The notes under the pieces are model-generated. The model saw nothing but the letters and a program-made list of their open reading frames with translations, did not search any database and was not told the DNA's origin. The translations under genes and the position numbers were made by a program. From Martinezella tropici (lineage in GTDB: Bacteria > Pseudomonadota > Alphaproteobacteria > Rhizobiales > Rhizobiaceae): 64,000 bases of DNA. Shown here piece by piece: positions 53,411-62,225 of this stretch; position 1 is the stretch's first letter; every line of letters begins with the position of its first letter. The stretch is taken from contig JUHI01000013.1 in NCBI GenBank assembly GCA_000799755.1, positions 1 to 64,000 of the forward strand, written 5' to 3'.

Positions 53411-54364
53411 TCAGAACAGCTCGTCCAGCGCCGGCCCGAGCGGCACGATTCCAGTCGGATTGAGAGACGCGATCGAATAATATCCGCGCTTGATATGATC
53501 GAAATTCACAGTCTCGGCAATGCCGGACCAATCGAGCATACGGCGGCAGAAAGACTGGAGGTTGGCGTAATCCGACAGCCGGCGCAGATTGCATTTGAAC
53601 AGGCCATGATAGGCGACGTCGAAACGGACGAGGGTGACGAACAGCCGGATGTCACTTTCCGTGGGGTGGTCGGCGAAAAGGAAGTCCCTGCCCTCCAGCT
53701 CCGTCTCGACCTGGTCAAGGCAATTGAACACCTCGTTGAAGGCCTCTTCATAAGCGATCTGCGTCGTGGCGAAGCCTGCGCGATAGACGCCATTGTTGAG
53801 AACGGGATAGATCCGGGCATTGAAGCTATCGATGTCTTCCCGCTTGCCGACCGGATAAAGATCGATGTTGTTGCGAGCGAGATCACCGAAGCCGTCGTTC
53901 ATCATGCGCAGGATATCGGCCGATTCGTTGTTGACGATCGTGCCCGTGTTCTTGTCCCAAAGGACCGGAACGGTGGCGCGGCCGGTAAAGACCGGATCAG
54001 CCTTGGTATAGATCTCGTGCATGTAGGTGGCGCCGTTGACCGGATCGTTCGTGGCGCCCGGATAATCGCCAAATCGCCAACCCTGCTTGCTAAGCACGGG
54101 TTCGACCACGGAAACGGAAATGGCGTCCTCCAGGCCCTTCAGCTTGCGGCCGATCAGGGTGCGCGAGGCCCAGGGGCAGATCAGCGCGACGTAAAGATGA
54201 TAGCGGCCGACTTCCGCCGCAAAGCTACCCTTGCCCGTCGGTCCCGGACGGCCATCGGGCGTGACCCAGTTGCGGAAGCTGGAAATCTGGCGAACGAAAC
54301 CGCCCTTCTCGTCCTTGGCCTGGACCGGCTGCCAATCTTCAGTCCATTTTCCATCTACCAGCAA
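53411..54364 (-). CDS. Glutathionyl-hydroquinone reductase (glutathione S-transferase family)
   Basis: A 317-aa Xi-class GST. The catalytic Cys63 lies in YHLYVALICPWASRT, and the second half has the all-alpha domain with RLFVTLVRFDVAYHGLFKCN. Such enzymes (YqjG, PcpF) reduce glutathionyl-hydroquinones using glutathione. The start is TTG 54364 with GGAG about 8 bases before it and no better alternative. It is divergent from the DUF2218 gene. Confidence 0.92.
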   Translation of the reverse strand: MLVDGKWTEDWQPVQAKDEKGGFVRQISSFRNWVTPDGRPGPTGKGSFAAEVGRYHLYVALICPWASRTLIGRKLKGLEDAISVSVVEPVLSKQGWRFGDYPGATNDPVNGATYMHEIYTKADPVFTGRATVPVLWDKNTGTIVNNESADILRMMNDGFGDLARNNIDLYPVGKREDIDSFNARIYPVLNNGVYRAGFATTQIAYEEAFNEVFNCLDQVETELEGRDFLFADHPTESDIRLFVTLVRFDVAYHGLFKCNLRRLSDYANLQSFCRRMLDWSGIAETVNFDHIKRGYYSIASLNPTGIVPLGPALDELF

Positions 54365-54522
54365 GACCTGTCTCCACCCGCGCGTTTTTCCTCAGCGCAG
54401 CATAGCGGAACAGAATTTCACTGGAATAACGCAAACTTGAAACAGACTGTCTACCTGGCGAATGCTGATGCCTCTATGTATGAAATCGTGCGTTTCGCGA
54501 TCAGGCTTATTGGAGCAATCCC

Positions 54523-54807
54523 ATGGCGACATCAGTTTCCAACGTTAAGACCGACCATGCCAGCCGCTATCTGCAGCAGCTCTGCAAGCATTGGAGCCAT
54601 CGCTTCAGCGTGGAATTCGATGCCGCTGCCGGCAAGATACCGTTCAGCCCGGAAAACTCTCTCGACTTGGTGGCCGAGCCCGGCAACCTCGTCATGACAC
54701 TGACGGTGGAGAAGCCCGAAGACCTCGAGCGTATGCAGGGCGTCGTTGCCGATCACCTCAAGCGCTTCGCTTTTCGCGAAGAACTCGACGTGACCTGGGC
54801 GGCCTGA
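54523..54807 (+). CDS. DUF2218 domain protein
   Basis: A 94-aa cytoplasmic protein of the DUF2218 family, recognised by YLQQLCKHWSHRF and the ending VADHLKRFAFREELDVTW. Relatives are small acidic proteins often found near iron-siderophore genes; none are here. GGAG at 54512-54515 precedes the ATG. Function unknown. Confidence 0.82.
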   Translation: MATSVSNVKTDHASRYLQQLCKHWSHRFSVEFDAAAGKIPFSPENSLDLVAEPGNLVMTLTVEKPEDLERMQGVVADHLKRFAFREELDVTWAA

Positions 54808-54892
54808 ATTTAAGTTCTCATCCTCTGTTTGTAACCAGCCAACGGTCGGTCTCAACGGCCAGCGGCCGACCATCTTCAACGAAAGAAGCCTC

Positions 54893-55492
54893 ATGACCTC
54901 AAGCAATAGCCGCGAATCCCAATATCCGATCGACAAGCTCTTCCTCGACCGCTGGTCGCCCCGCGCCTACTCCAACGAGACCATGCCGGAGCAAGACCTG
55001 CTGACCATTCTGGAAGCGGCGCATTGGGCACCCTCCGCCTCGAACCTGCAGCCTTGGCGCTTCCTCTATGCTCTGCGCGGTTCTGAGCACTGGGAGCGGT
55101 TTTTGAGTGTGCTGGTCGACTTCAACCAGGGTTGGGTAAAATCCGCATCCGCGCTGCTTTTCGTCATTTCCCGCACTCACAGCGGCGAGCTCGGTTCGTC
55201 GGAACAGAAGCCGAGCTACAGCCACTCGTTCGATGCGGGCACTGCCTGGGGTTTCCTGGCGATCCAGGCACATTTAGCTGGCTACGAAGCGCATGGCATG
55301 ACCGGCTTCCATGTCGAAAAGTCCTATGAAGTTCTCGGCATTCCCGAAGGCTTCCGCGTAGAGGCTGCAGTTGCCATCGGCAAGATCGGCGACAAGAGCC
55401 AGCTGCCGGAAAAGCTGCGCGAGCGCGAAGTACCGAGCCAGCGCAATCCGCTCTCCGGGCTCGCATTCAACGGGACCTTCGCCGCCAGGTAA
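54893..55492 (+). CDS. Nitroreductase family protein
   Basis: A 199-aa FMN-dependent oxidoreductase. The N-terminal FMN-binding RWSPRAYSNE and the AAHWAPSASNLQPWRF segment are hallmarks. GTAWGFLAIQAH lies in the central helix. It probably reduces nitro groups or quinones with NAD(P)H; the physiological substrate is unknown. It follows the DUF2218 gene after 85 bases and ends with a terminator shared with gyrB. Confidence 0.9.
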   Translation: MTSSNSRESQYPIDKLFLDRWSPRAYSNETMPEQDLLTILEAAHWAPSASNLQPWRFLYALRGSEHWERFLSVLVDFNQGWVKSASALLFVISRTHSGELGSSEQKPSYSHSFDAGTAWGFLAIQAHLAGYEAHGMTGFHVEKSYEVLGIPEGFRVEAAVAIGKIGDKSQLPEKLREREVPSQRNPLSGLAFNGTFAAR

Positions 55493-55506
55493 TTGATAAA
55501 AGAGAG

Positions 55507-55540
55507 AAAGCCCGCCAAGAGTGTCCTGGCGGGCTTTTTT
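55507..55540 (+). terminator. Rho-independent terminator between nitroreductase and gyrB
   Basis: The perfect 11-bp stem AAAGCCCGCCA/TGGCGGGCTTT with a 9-base loop is followed by a T run on the plus strand. On the minus strand the tail is TTTCTCTC, so it may also serve gyrB. Confidence 0.92.
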
Positions 55541-55557
55541 GTGTCTGGATTAAACGA

Positions 55558-57987
55558 TCAGATGTCGAGATTGGCGACGTTCAGCGCGTTGTCCTGGATG
55601 AATTCGCGCCGCGGTTCGACCTCGTCGCCCATGAGCCGGGCAAAGAGCCCGTCGGCATCGGTCGCGTCCGTGACCTTCACCTGCAGCAGCGTGCGGACGT
55701 TCGGATCGAGCGTCGTTTCCCAAAGCTGCTCGGCATTCATCTCGCCAAGGCCCTTGTAACGCTGCAGGGTCAAGCCCTTGCGGCCGCCCGCGAAGATCGT
55801 ATCCAGCAGCATGCGCGGTCCGGAAATCTCCGTCTCACCATCGCGTCGGGTGAGCTTCGGCGGAGTCTGGTAGACTTCCTTCAGCCGCGTCCCGAGCTGG
55901 TCGATGAGGCGGGCATCCTGCGAGCCGATGAGCGCCATGTCGAGGAACACGACCTCCTTGACGCCGCGCACCGTGCGTTCGAAACGCAGCCCACCCTCGC
56001 CGGTCACGGCGCCGGTCCAGCCGCGCTCGGTTTCCTCGGCAATGACGTCAAGCCGCTTGGCGACTTCGTTTGCCAGCGTTTCCGCACGAGCTGGATCGCT
56101 CACCGTTTCGGCGTTGAGAGCACCGGCGATCGCCGCCTGCTCGACGGCGGAACGATTGTAGCGGGAATGCAGATTGTCGATCAGGGTGCGCAGACGCAGC
56201 GCGTCGTAGATCGCCTCGCGCAAATCCTGGCCGACGCGCACTTCGCCATTGCCGAGGCGCAGGCTCGCATCGTCGGTACCCTGGCCGATCAGATATTCTT
56301 CCAGCGCCTTTTCATCCTTCACATACTGCACCGACTTGCCGCGCGTCACCTTATAGAGCGGCGGCTGGGCGATATAGAGGTGGCCGCGTTCGATGAGATC
56401 GGGCATCTGGCGGAAGAAGAAGGTCAAAAGCAGCGTACGAATATGAGCGCCGTCGACGTCTGCGTCCGTCATGATGATGATTTTGTGGTAACGCAGCTTA
56501 TCGGCGTTGAACTCGTCCTTGCCGATGCCGGTGCCGAGCGCGGTGATCAGCGTACCGATTTCCTGGCTCGACAGCATCTTGTCGAAACGGGCGCGCTCGA
56601 CGTTGAGGATCTTGCCGCGCAACGGCAGGATGGCCTGATTTTCACGCGAGCGGCCCTGCTTGGCCGAACCGCCTGCCGAGTCACCCTCGACGAGGAAGAC
56701 TTCGGACTTGGCGGGATCGCGTTCGGAGCAATCAGCGAGCTTGCCGGGCAGCGAGGCAATATCCAGCGCACCCTTGCGACGGGTCAGTTCGCGCGCCTTA
56801 CGGGCGGCCTCACGGGCGGCGGCGGCCTCAACCACCTTGCCGACCAGAACCTTGGCATCGGACGGATGTTCTTCGAGCCACGTCCCAAGCGCCTCGTTGA
56901 CAAGGCTTTCGACAACTGGACGCACTTCGGATGAGACGAGCTTGTCCTTGGTCTGTGACGAGAATTTCGGATCGGGAACCTTGACCGACAGAACGGCGGT
57001 CAGGCCTTCGCGGCAGTCGTCGCCGGTCAGCGTTACCTTTTCCTTCTTGGTGATACCGGACGTATCGGCATAGGAGGTGATCTGGCGCGTCAGGGCGGCA
57101 CGGAAGCCGGCCATATGCGTGCCGCCGTCGCGCTGCGGGATGTTGTTGGTGAAGCAGAGCACGTTTTCGTGGTAGCTGTCGTTCCACCACATCGCCACTT
57201 CGACGGTGATGCCATCCTTTTCGCTGCGGATCGAAACCGGCTTTTGAACGAGCGGCTTCTTGGCGCGGTCGAGATAGGAGACGAAGGCTTCCAGGCCGCC
57301 GTCGTAAAGCATCTCTTCCTGCTTGACGTCGGAATGACGCTTGTCGGTCAGGAGAATGCGGACGCCGGAATTCAGGAAGGCGAGCTCGCGCAGACGGTGC
57401 TCAAGCGTACCGTAGTCGAACTCGATCATGGTGAAGGTTTCGGAGCTCGGCATGAAGCTGACCTCCGTGCCGGTGAGATTGCCGGCATCACCCGTTTCCT
57501 TCAGCGGTGCGTCAGCGACACCATGGGTAAAGCTCATTTCATGGATCTTGCCCTGGCGGCGGATCTTCAGGCGCAGCCAGACGGAAAGCGCATTGACGAC
57601 CGAGACGCCGACACCGTGCAAGCCGCCGGAAACCTTATAGGAATTCTGGTCGAACTTACCGCCGGCGTGAAGCTGGGTCATGATAACCTCAGCCGCCGAA
57701 ACACCTTCACCGCTGTGAATGTCCGTCGGGATGCCGCGGCCATTGTCGGTGACCGTGACCGAACCATCCGGATTGAGGGTTACGGTTACGATATCAGCAT
57801 GACCGGCCAGGGCTTCATCGATGGCGTTGTCGACGACTTCGTAGACCATGTGATGCAGGCCCGAGCCGTCATCCGTGTCGCCGATATACATGCCCGGACG
57901 CTTGCGCACGGCATCGAGGCCCTTGAGAACCTTGATGCTGTCTGCGCCATATTCGGCATTGCCGCCGTTATCGGTTATATCGGTCAT
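55558..57987 (-). CDS. gyrB: DNA gyrase subunit B
   Basis: An 809-aa type IIA topoisomerase subunit. GHKL ATPase motifs are VVDNAIDEALAG, VTDNGRGIPT and GLHGVGVSVVNAL. The TOPRIM domain has EGDSAGGSAKQGR and the DADVDGAHI metal site. The C-terminal GyrB tail includes RYKGLGEMN. It supercoils DNA with GyrA, encoded elsewhere. Its own promoter candidate lies at 58059-58088. Confidence 0.98.
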   Translation of the reverse strand: MTDITDNGGNAEYGADSIKVLKGLDAVRKRPGMYIGDTDDGSGLHHMVYEVVDNAIDEALAGHADIVTVTLNPDGSVTVTDNGRGIPTDIHSGEGVSAAEVIMTQLHAGGKFDQNSYKVSGGLHGVGVSVVNALSVWLRLKIRRQGKIHEMSFTHGVADAPLKETGDAGNLTGTEVSFMPSSETFTMIEFDYGTLEHRLRELAFLNSGVRILLTDKRHSDVKQEEMLYDGGLEAFVSYLDRAKKPLVQKPVSIRSEKDGITVEVAMWWNDSYHENVLCFTNNIPQRDGGTHMAGFRAALTRQITSYADTSGITKKEKVTLTGDDCREGLTAVLSVKVPDPKFSSQTKDKLVSSEVRPVVESLVNEALGTWLEEHPSDAKVLVGKVVEAAAAREAARKARELTRRKGALDIASLPGKLADCSERDPAKSEVFLVEGDSAGGSAKQGRSRENQAILPLRGKILNVERARFDKMLSSQEIGTLITALGTGIGKDEFNADKLRYHKIIIMTDADVDGAHIRTLLLTFFFRQMPDLIERGHLYIAQPPLYKVTRGKSVQYVKDEKALEEYLIGQGTDDASLRLGNGEVRVGQDLREAIYDALRLRTLIDNLHSRYNRSAVEQAAIAGALNAETVSDPARAETLANEVAKRLDVIAEETERGWTGAVTGEGGLRFERTVRGVKEVVFLDMALIGSQDARLIDQLGTRLKEVYQTPPKLTRRDGETEISGPRMLLDTIFAGGRKGLTLQRYKGLGEMNAEQLWETTLDPNVRTLLQVKVTDATDADGLFARLMGDEVEPRREFIQDNALNVANLDI

Positions 57988-58058
57988 TTTATTGAAGTCT
58001 TTCCAGTGTTTAGAGAATCTCGCCGATTGCTGACGAATCAGCGGTTTTTCCTAGCCTG

Positions 58059-58088
58059 AATATAGGATGTTTCACCCTGAAGTTCCAA
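58059..58088 (-). promoter_or_regulatory. Candidate gyrB promoter
   Basis: On the minus strand TTGGAA (58083-58088) and TATATT (58059-58064) are 18 bases apart. The predicted start is about 65 bases before the gyrB ATG. Confidence 0.5.
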
Positions 58089-58135
58089 ACGGAAGGCCCC
58101 GAAATCAGGTATAAAACAGGGGATTAAGGCGGTTT

Positions 58136-58501
58136 TCAGCCGGTTTTTCCGGCATTTTCCAGAACCCGGGATAGCTCGCGGATGGTTCCTGCGTCAAGGT
58201 TGCGAATCTTGCCGGCCAAGTGGTTGACGAAGGCCGTATATTCCGGCGAAAGCCCGGAGGTATCGACGACGACGCGCGGGTCGGAAAATCGCGCCAGCAG
58301 GAACAGTTCCTCGGCTTCGTCCCAGATGATGTTGAAATATCCGGCAATGCGCTGCAGCAGATCGAAGGTCGGCAGGCCGCGCTTTCCATGTTCTAAGGCG
58401 GATAAGTAAGCCGGCGTCACGTTGAGCGCCGCCGCCATCTGCTTTTGCGAGACGCCCTTGCGCAGCCTTAATTTGCGCACCGCTTCGCCGAATGGGGTCA
58501 A
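58136..58501 (-). CDS. XRE-family helix-turn-helix regulator
   Basis: A 121-aa protein with a Cro/C1-type helix-turn-helix at about 8-62 (VSQKQMAAALNVTPAYLSALEHGKRGLP) and a short C-terminal part. The start is TTG 58501 with GGGGGAG 6 bases upstream. The TTGA overlaps the smr stop, so it is coupled to smr and co-transcribed with timA-mltA-smr. No target is known. Autoregulation of the cluster or an effect on downstream gyrB is possible but unproven. Confidence 0.88.
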   Translation of the reverse strand: MTPFGEAVRKLRLRKGVSQKQMAAALNVTPAYLSALEHGKRGLPTFDLLQRIAGYFNIIWDEAEELFLLARFSDPRVVVDTSGLSPEYTAFVNHLAGKIRNLDAGTIRELSRVLENAGKTG

Positions 58502-59082
58502 AGCTTCTCCCCCTTCATGCGCGACAGGCGGATATAGAGCGCGCCCTCGCCGCCGTGATGTTGCGCCGCCGTCTCGTAGGAGGAGATCAAGAACCGGAAT
58601 TCCGGCTTGGAGAACCAGAGCGGCACGGCACGCTTCAGCGCTCCCTCGCTGCCCATGGAGCTGCCCTTGCCCGTTATGACGAGCACATGGCGAAGGCCGC
58701 GGCTATGGGCCCGCAGGAGAAAATCCAGAAGCATGCCGTGCGCCTCGCTCTGGATGAGGCCGTGAAGATCGATCCTTGCTTCGAGCGCCAGATGGCCTCT
58801 CGCGATCTTGCGCTTGACGGGACGTTCTAGCGGATGGTGGCGACCGGCCGGCTGCTTGACAGGCGCCGGAGCTTCCTGGGTTTCCATCGATATGGGCGCC
58901 GGTTTCGCCTTCGCGGCACGGGCACTTTCCTCACTCTCGGCTTCGGCTTGCAACGCCGCTTCGAAAGCGTCGATATCGGTCATGCGGCCCGGCATGGGGC
59001 GCGTGCTTTTGGCGACCTTGCCCCAGAGGATACGATCCTCCGCGCTGAGCTTTCGTTCTTTGTCCTTCCGTTCCGGGGCCAT
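58498..59082 (-). CDS. Smr/MutS2-type endonuclease domain protein
   Basis: A 194-aa protein. Residues 1 to about 95 are charged and probably disordered. The Smr domain follows, with LEARIDLHGL (the DLHG signature) at about 103-112 and VLVITGKGSSMG. Smr domains nick DNA or cleave RNA in other proteins. The start overlaps the mltA stop by one base and the stop overlaps the xre start, so translation of the set is linked. Confidence 0.88.
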   Translation of the reverse strand: MAPERKDKERKLSAEDRILWGKVAKSTRPMPGRMTDIDAFEAALQAEAESEESARAAKAKPAPISMETQEAPAPVKQPAGRHHPLERPVKRKIARGHLALEARIDLHGLIQSEAHGMLLDFLLRAHSRGLRHVLVITGKGSSMGSEGALKRAVPLWFSKPEFRFLISSYETAAQHHGGEGALYIRLSRMKGEKL

Positions 59083-60200
59083 CAGCCGAACCTCTGCGCC
59101 GCCGCCTTCGGAATGAGTATATAAAAATCGGCGTCGTTGCGCACGGTGCCGGCGAGCTCGCCTGCATCGTAGCCGGAGCCGGTAAAGATATCGCCACGCG
59201 CCGGTCCGACGATCGCCGAGCCTGTGTCGAGCGCCAGCATCAACCGCGCGAAGGGCTTGCCGTCGTCGAGGTGTGTGAGGCTTTCCGAACGGATGAAGAA
59301 GGGAAAGCCGAAGGTGTGGATCAGCCGATCAACCGCAAGGGAACGGCCTGATACCAGCGGCACCTTGGCCGCCGCGATCGGCCCGAGAGCGGGATCGCTG
59401 ACATCGGCTTCGCGGAAGAAGATATAGGATCGATTGTGCCAGAGAACTTCATCGACCTCGTCCGGATGCGCATAGAGCCAGTCGCGGATCGTCTGCATGG
59501 AGATCGTCGCACGATCCAGCAGGCCACGGTCTATGAGCAGGCGCCCGACGGCGGAGAAGGGATGGCCGGCCTTGGCGGCATAGGTGATGCGGCCGAGACG
59601 CCCATCCGGATAGCGCAGACGCGCCGCACCCTGGACATGCACGAAGAAGACATCGACCTTGGATTTCGCCCAGGCGATCTCCAGGCCCTTGCCGTCGAGA
59701 TAGCCGCGATCGATTTCGCCACGATCTGGATAGGCGGAAATTGCGTCGCCCTGAAGCCTGCCGAACATGTAGGAGCGATCGAGTTCCGCAGGCCGATTGC
59801 CATCGTCGAGATCGATCAGATCGTCCGGTCGGCGATAGAAGGGATAGCGATAGGTTTCGTCCAACGTTGCCGAAACTTCGATCTCCGGCTCGAAGAAGGC
59901 GGTCACAAATCCGCTTGCGCCGCCTTCCTTGCGAACGAAGAAGGGCTGGCAGTGCTCCTCGAAAAGGGCTCGTGCTTCGGCTGCGTTACCCGGCTCTTCC
60001 CCTTCTGCCGCATCGAGAAGTATCAGGAGATCGTCGGCTGTCAGCCCGGCGACGCCGGTGCGATAGGGCTTCACATTGCGGATATGCGCCCGACAGTCCT
60101 TCATTGCGCGAAAAAGGCTGGAAGGATCATCGTCCTTCCAGCCCTTCAGATCGGCGAAGGTTGCCGGCTCCAGCCTGAATTCCTGCGATGGGCTCGTCAT
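59082..60200 (-). CDS. mltA: MltA domain murein lytic transglycosylase without a visible export signal
   Basis: A 372-aa MltA homologue. The 3D-domain signature LALDTGSAIVGPARGDIF is near residues 320-340 and carries the catalytic-type Asp. The family cleaves peptidoglycan with formation of 1,6-anhydro-MurNAc. The N terminus (MTSPSQEFRLEPATF) has neither a signal peptide nor a lipobox, unlike E. coli MltA. The ATG overlaps the timA stop (ATGA), which argues that the start is right. Anhydro-MurNAc release links functionally with the AmgK-MurU recycling genes at 32.6-34.9 kb. Confidence 0.92.
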   Translation of the reverse strand: MTSPSQEFRLEPATFADLKGWKDDDPSSLFRAMKDCRAHIRNVKPYRTGVAGLTADDLLILLDAAEGEEPGNAAEARALFEEHCQPFFVRKEGGASGFVTAFFEPEIEVSATLDETYRYPFYRRPDDLIDLDDGNRPAELDRSYMFGRLQGDAISAYPDRGEIDRGYLDGKGLEIAWAKSKVDVFFVHVQGAARLRYPDGRLGRITYAAKAGHPFSAVGRLLIDRGLLDRATISMQTIRDWLYAHPDEVDEVLWHNRSYIFFREADVSDPALGPIAAAKVPLVSGRSLAVDRLIHTFGFPFFIRSESLTHLDDGKPFARLMLALDTGSAIVGPARGDIFTGSGYDAGELAGTVRNDADFYILIPKAAAQRFG

Positions 60201-60898
60201 TGTTCCGATTCGGTCGCCACGAGTTTCCAGTTCGGATCGCGCGAGCGCGTGTCGCGGGCGAAGGTCCAGAGATCGCTGACTTCGGCCACGGCTTCGGCAT
60301 CGCCATCGATCAGCGTATCGGCCTTGTCGTAGGTCGCGGAGATCATCTGGCTGACGACGCGCATGGTGACGAAGGCTTCGGTTCCCTTCATCTCGGCGGT
60401 GACGATATCGGCCTTGTCGATGCCGACGAAGGTGGATTTCACCTTCTCGCCCTTTGCCTCGCGGTCAGCGATGGCGGCATCGAAGCCGTCATAGACCTCG
60501 CGCGACAGCAGTCCCTTCAGCGACTTGCGGTCGCCATCGGCAAAGGCCATGACGATCATCTCGTAGGCCATGCGGGCGCCGTTGACGAATTCCTTCGGAT
60601 TGAACGAGGGGTCGGCCTTGTTCACTTCGCGCAGCGAATCATTGAGCGGCGTGCCGGCCGGGGTGAAGGCATCGATGGCAGCAAAACGGTCTTCCTCATC
60701 GGTTCCGTCGCGCCGCGGCAGCGTCACCACCTTGCCGGCGTCCGGTGCAGTCTGGCTATTTGCCGGATCTGCAGAACCATAGAGATCGCGCGGCGGCTTC
60801 TCATTCCCCGTGCGGCGGCCAAGAACGCTGCGCAACTGGAAGAAGATCAGCACCGCCGCCACCAGGAAAAAGATCGTCACAAAGTCGTTTGCACCCAT
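60197..60898 (-). CDS. timA: Tim44/TimA-family membrane protein
   Basis: A 233-aa protein. One N-terminal membrane helix (FVTIFFLVAAVLIFFQL) is followed by a linker and a Tim44-like domain (about 95-230; NPKEFVNGARMAYEMIV and WTFARDTRSRDPNWKLVAT). In Caulobacter TimA is an inner membrane adaptor; the exact role is not clear to me. It opens the timA-mltA-smr-xre overlap set and is divergent from fxsA. Confidence 0.88.
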   Translation of the reverse strand: MGANDFVTIFFLVAAVLIFFQLRSVLGRRTGNEKPPRDLYGSADPANSQTAPDAGKVVTLPRRDGTDEEDRFAAIDAFTPAGTPLNDSLREVNKADPSFNPKEFVNGARMAYEMIVMAFADGDRKSLKGLLSREVYDGFDAAIADREAKGEKVKSTFVGIDKADIVTAEMKGTEAFVTMRVVSQMISATYDKADTLIDGDAEAVAEVSDLWTFARDTRSRDPNWKLVATESEQ

Positions 60899-61044
60899 CT
60901 CGTATCGGAACCACCGTTAAAATTAAAAGATCAATCCCCATATAGTCCGCATCGATCTATCATTCAAATAGCGGACCAGTTTCTTTATTATATGCGAGAA
61001 ACCAACGCTTACGCGAAGAAACCCGCTTTCAGGACCACCTTAAC

Positions 61045-61563
61045 ATGCGCCTTTCATTTCTTCCTATCTTCGTTTTTCTGATGCCTCTGGCCGAAATTGC
61101 CGGATTCATCGTCGTCGGAAAGATGATCGGCGTCTGGGCGACATTGGGGCTCGTTGTCCTCAGTGTGTTGCTCGGTGCCGCTCTCTTGAGAATTCAGGGC
61201 ATCGGCATCCTTCAGCGCATCTCGGCCGAAAGCCGCAACGGCGGCGATCCCGGTCGCGAGATGGTGCATGGCGCCATGATCGTCGTTGCCGCCTTCTTCC
61301 TGATGCTGCCCGGCTTCATCTCCGATATTATCGGCCTGCTGCTGTTCATCCCCGCCGTGCGCGACCTCGCCTGGAAGGTGCTGCGCAAACGCATCGTCGT
61401 CGTTGGCAATTCGCGCGCCTTCCGCCGTGGGCAGGGTCCCGGCGCTGGACCACAAGGTCGGCCGAACAAACCCGGAAACGTCGTTGATCTCGACGAAAGC
61501 GATTTCCATCGCGAACCGAACAGGAAGTCGCCCTGGTCGGACCAAAAGCGGCTGGAAGACTGA
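61045..61563 (+). CDS. fxsA: FxsA family membrane protein
   Basis: A 172-aa protein with three to four hydrophobic segments (about 5-25, 28-47, 75-100) and a charged tail. MPLAEIAGFIVVGKMIG and LLGAALLRIQG are FxsA-type. E. coli FxsA prevents exclusion of phage T7 by the F plasmid; its normal role is not established. It precedes secB by 96 bases and may share its promoter. Confidence 0.9.
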   Translation: MRLSFLPIFVFLMPLAEIAGFIVVGKMIGVWATLGLVVLSVLLGAALLRIQGIGILQRISAESRNGGDPGREMVHGAMIVVAAFFLMLPGFISDIIGLLLFIPAVRDLAWKVLRKRIVVVGNSRAFRRGQGPGAGPQGRPNKPGNVVDLDESDFHREPNRKSPWSDQKRLED

Positions 61564-61659
61564 CATAACGGCCTCGGAAGCGCCGGAGCCATAAGGGTTG
61601 TAAGCCCCTTTTCTAAATGCTAGATGGCGACACCCATCGAGACGTGAGAGGACACCCCC

Positions 61660-62142
61660 ATGGCGAACGAAACCAACGGCAACGGCGCAGCCACCCCGAG
61701 CCTCAGCATCCTTGCTCAATACACCAAGGATCTTTCCTTCGAAAATCCGGGTGCTCCGCGCTCGCTCCAGGCCCGGGAAAACGCTCCCGACATCAATATC
61801 AACGTCAACGTCAATGCCAACCCGCTGTCGGACTCCGATTTCGACGTGGTGCTGACGCTGAGCGCCGAAGCCAAGGATGGCGAGCGCGTTCTCTTCCACA
61901 CCGAGTTGGTTTATGGCGGCGTCTTCCGCGTTACCGGCTTCCCGCAGGAACACATGCTGCCGCTGCTCTTCATCGAATGCCCGCGCCTGCTGTTTCCGTT
62001 TGCCCGCCAGATCATCGCCGACGTCACCCGCAATGGCGGCTTCCCGCCGCTGATGATCGACCCGATCGATTTCGCGCAGATGTTCACGCAGCGCATGGCT
62101 GAAGAACAGGCCCGCGCCCAGGTTTCGGCCGTTCCGAACTAA
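61660..62142 (+). CDS. secB: Protein-export chaperone SecB
   Basis: A 160-aa SecB, tetrameric chaperone that keeps preproteins unfolded for SecA. It contains YTKDLSFENPGAP, the family start, and the substrate-groove region FEIECPRLLFPFAR-like (LLFIECPRLLFPFARQI). The C-terminal tail is longer than in E. coli, as in other alphaproteobacteria. GAGAGGACA lies before the ATG. A bidirectional terminator follows. Confidence 0.97.
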   Translation: MANETNGNGAATPSLSILAQYTKDLSFENPGAPRSLQARENAPDININVNVNANPLSDSDFDVVLTLSAEAKDGERVLFHTELVYGGVFRVTGFPQEHMLPLLFIECPRLLFPFARQIIADVTRNGGFPPLMIDPIDFAQMFTQRMAEEQARAQVSAVPN

Positions 62143-62166
62143 GCCTGCATTTCTCCATATTGAAAA

Positions 62167-62200
62167 TGAAAATGCCCGGACATCGATCCGGGCATTTTCA
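62167..62200. terminator. Bidirectional terminator between secB and dnaQ
   Basis: A perfect 14-bp stem, TGAAAATGCCCGGA/TCCGGGCATTTTCA, with a 6-base loop. The A/T-rich stem base provides TTTT on both strands for the convergent genes. Confidence 0.9.
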
Positions 62201-62225
62201 TTCGGGTCTTGCTCGATAAAACAGC

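Noticed and set aside
52104..53480. 458-codon open frame on the plus strand
   Set aside because: It lies opposite the PLP decarboxylase gene, whose PLP-binding motifs are intact.
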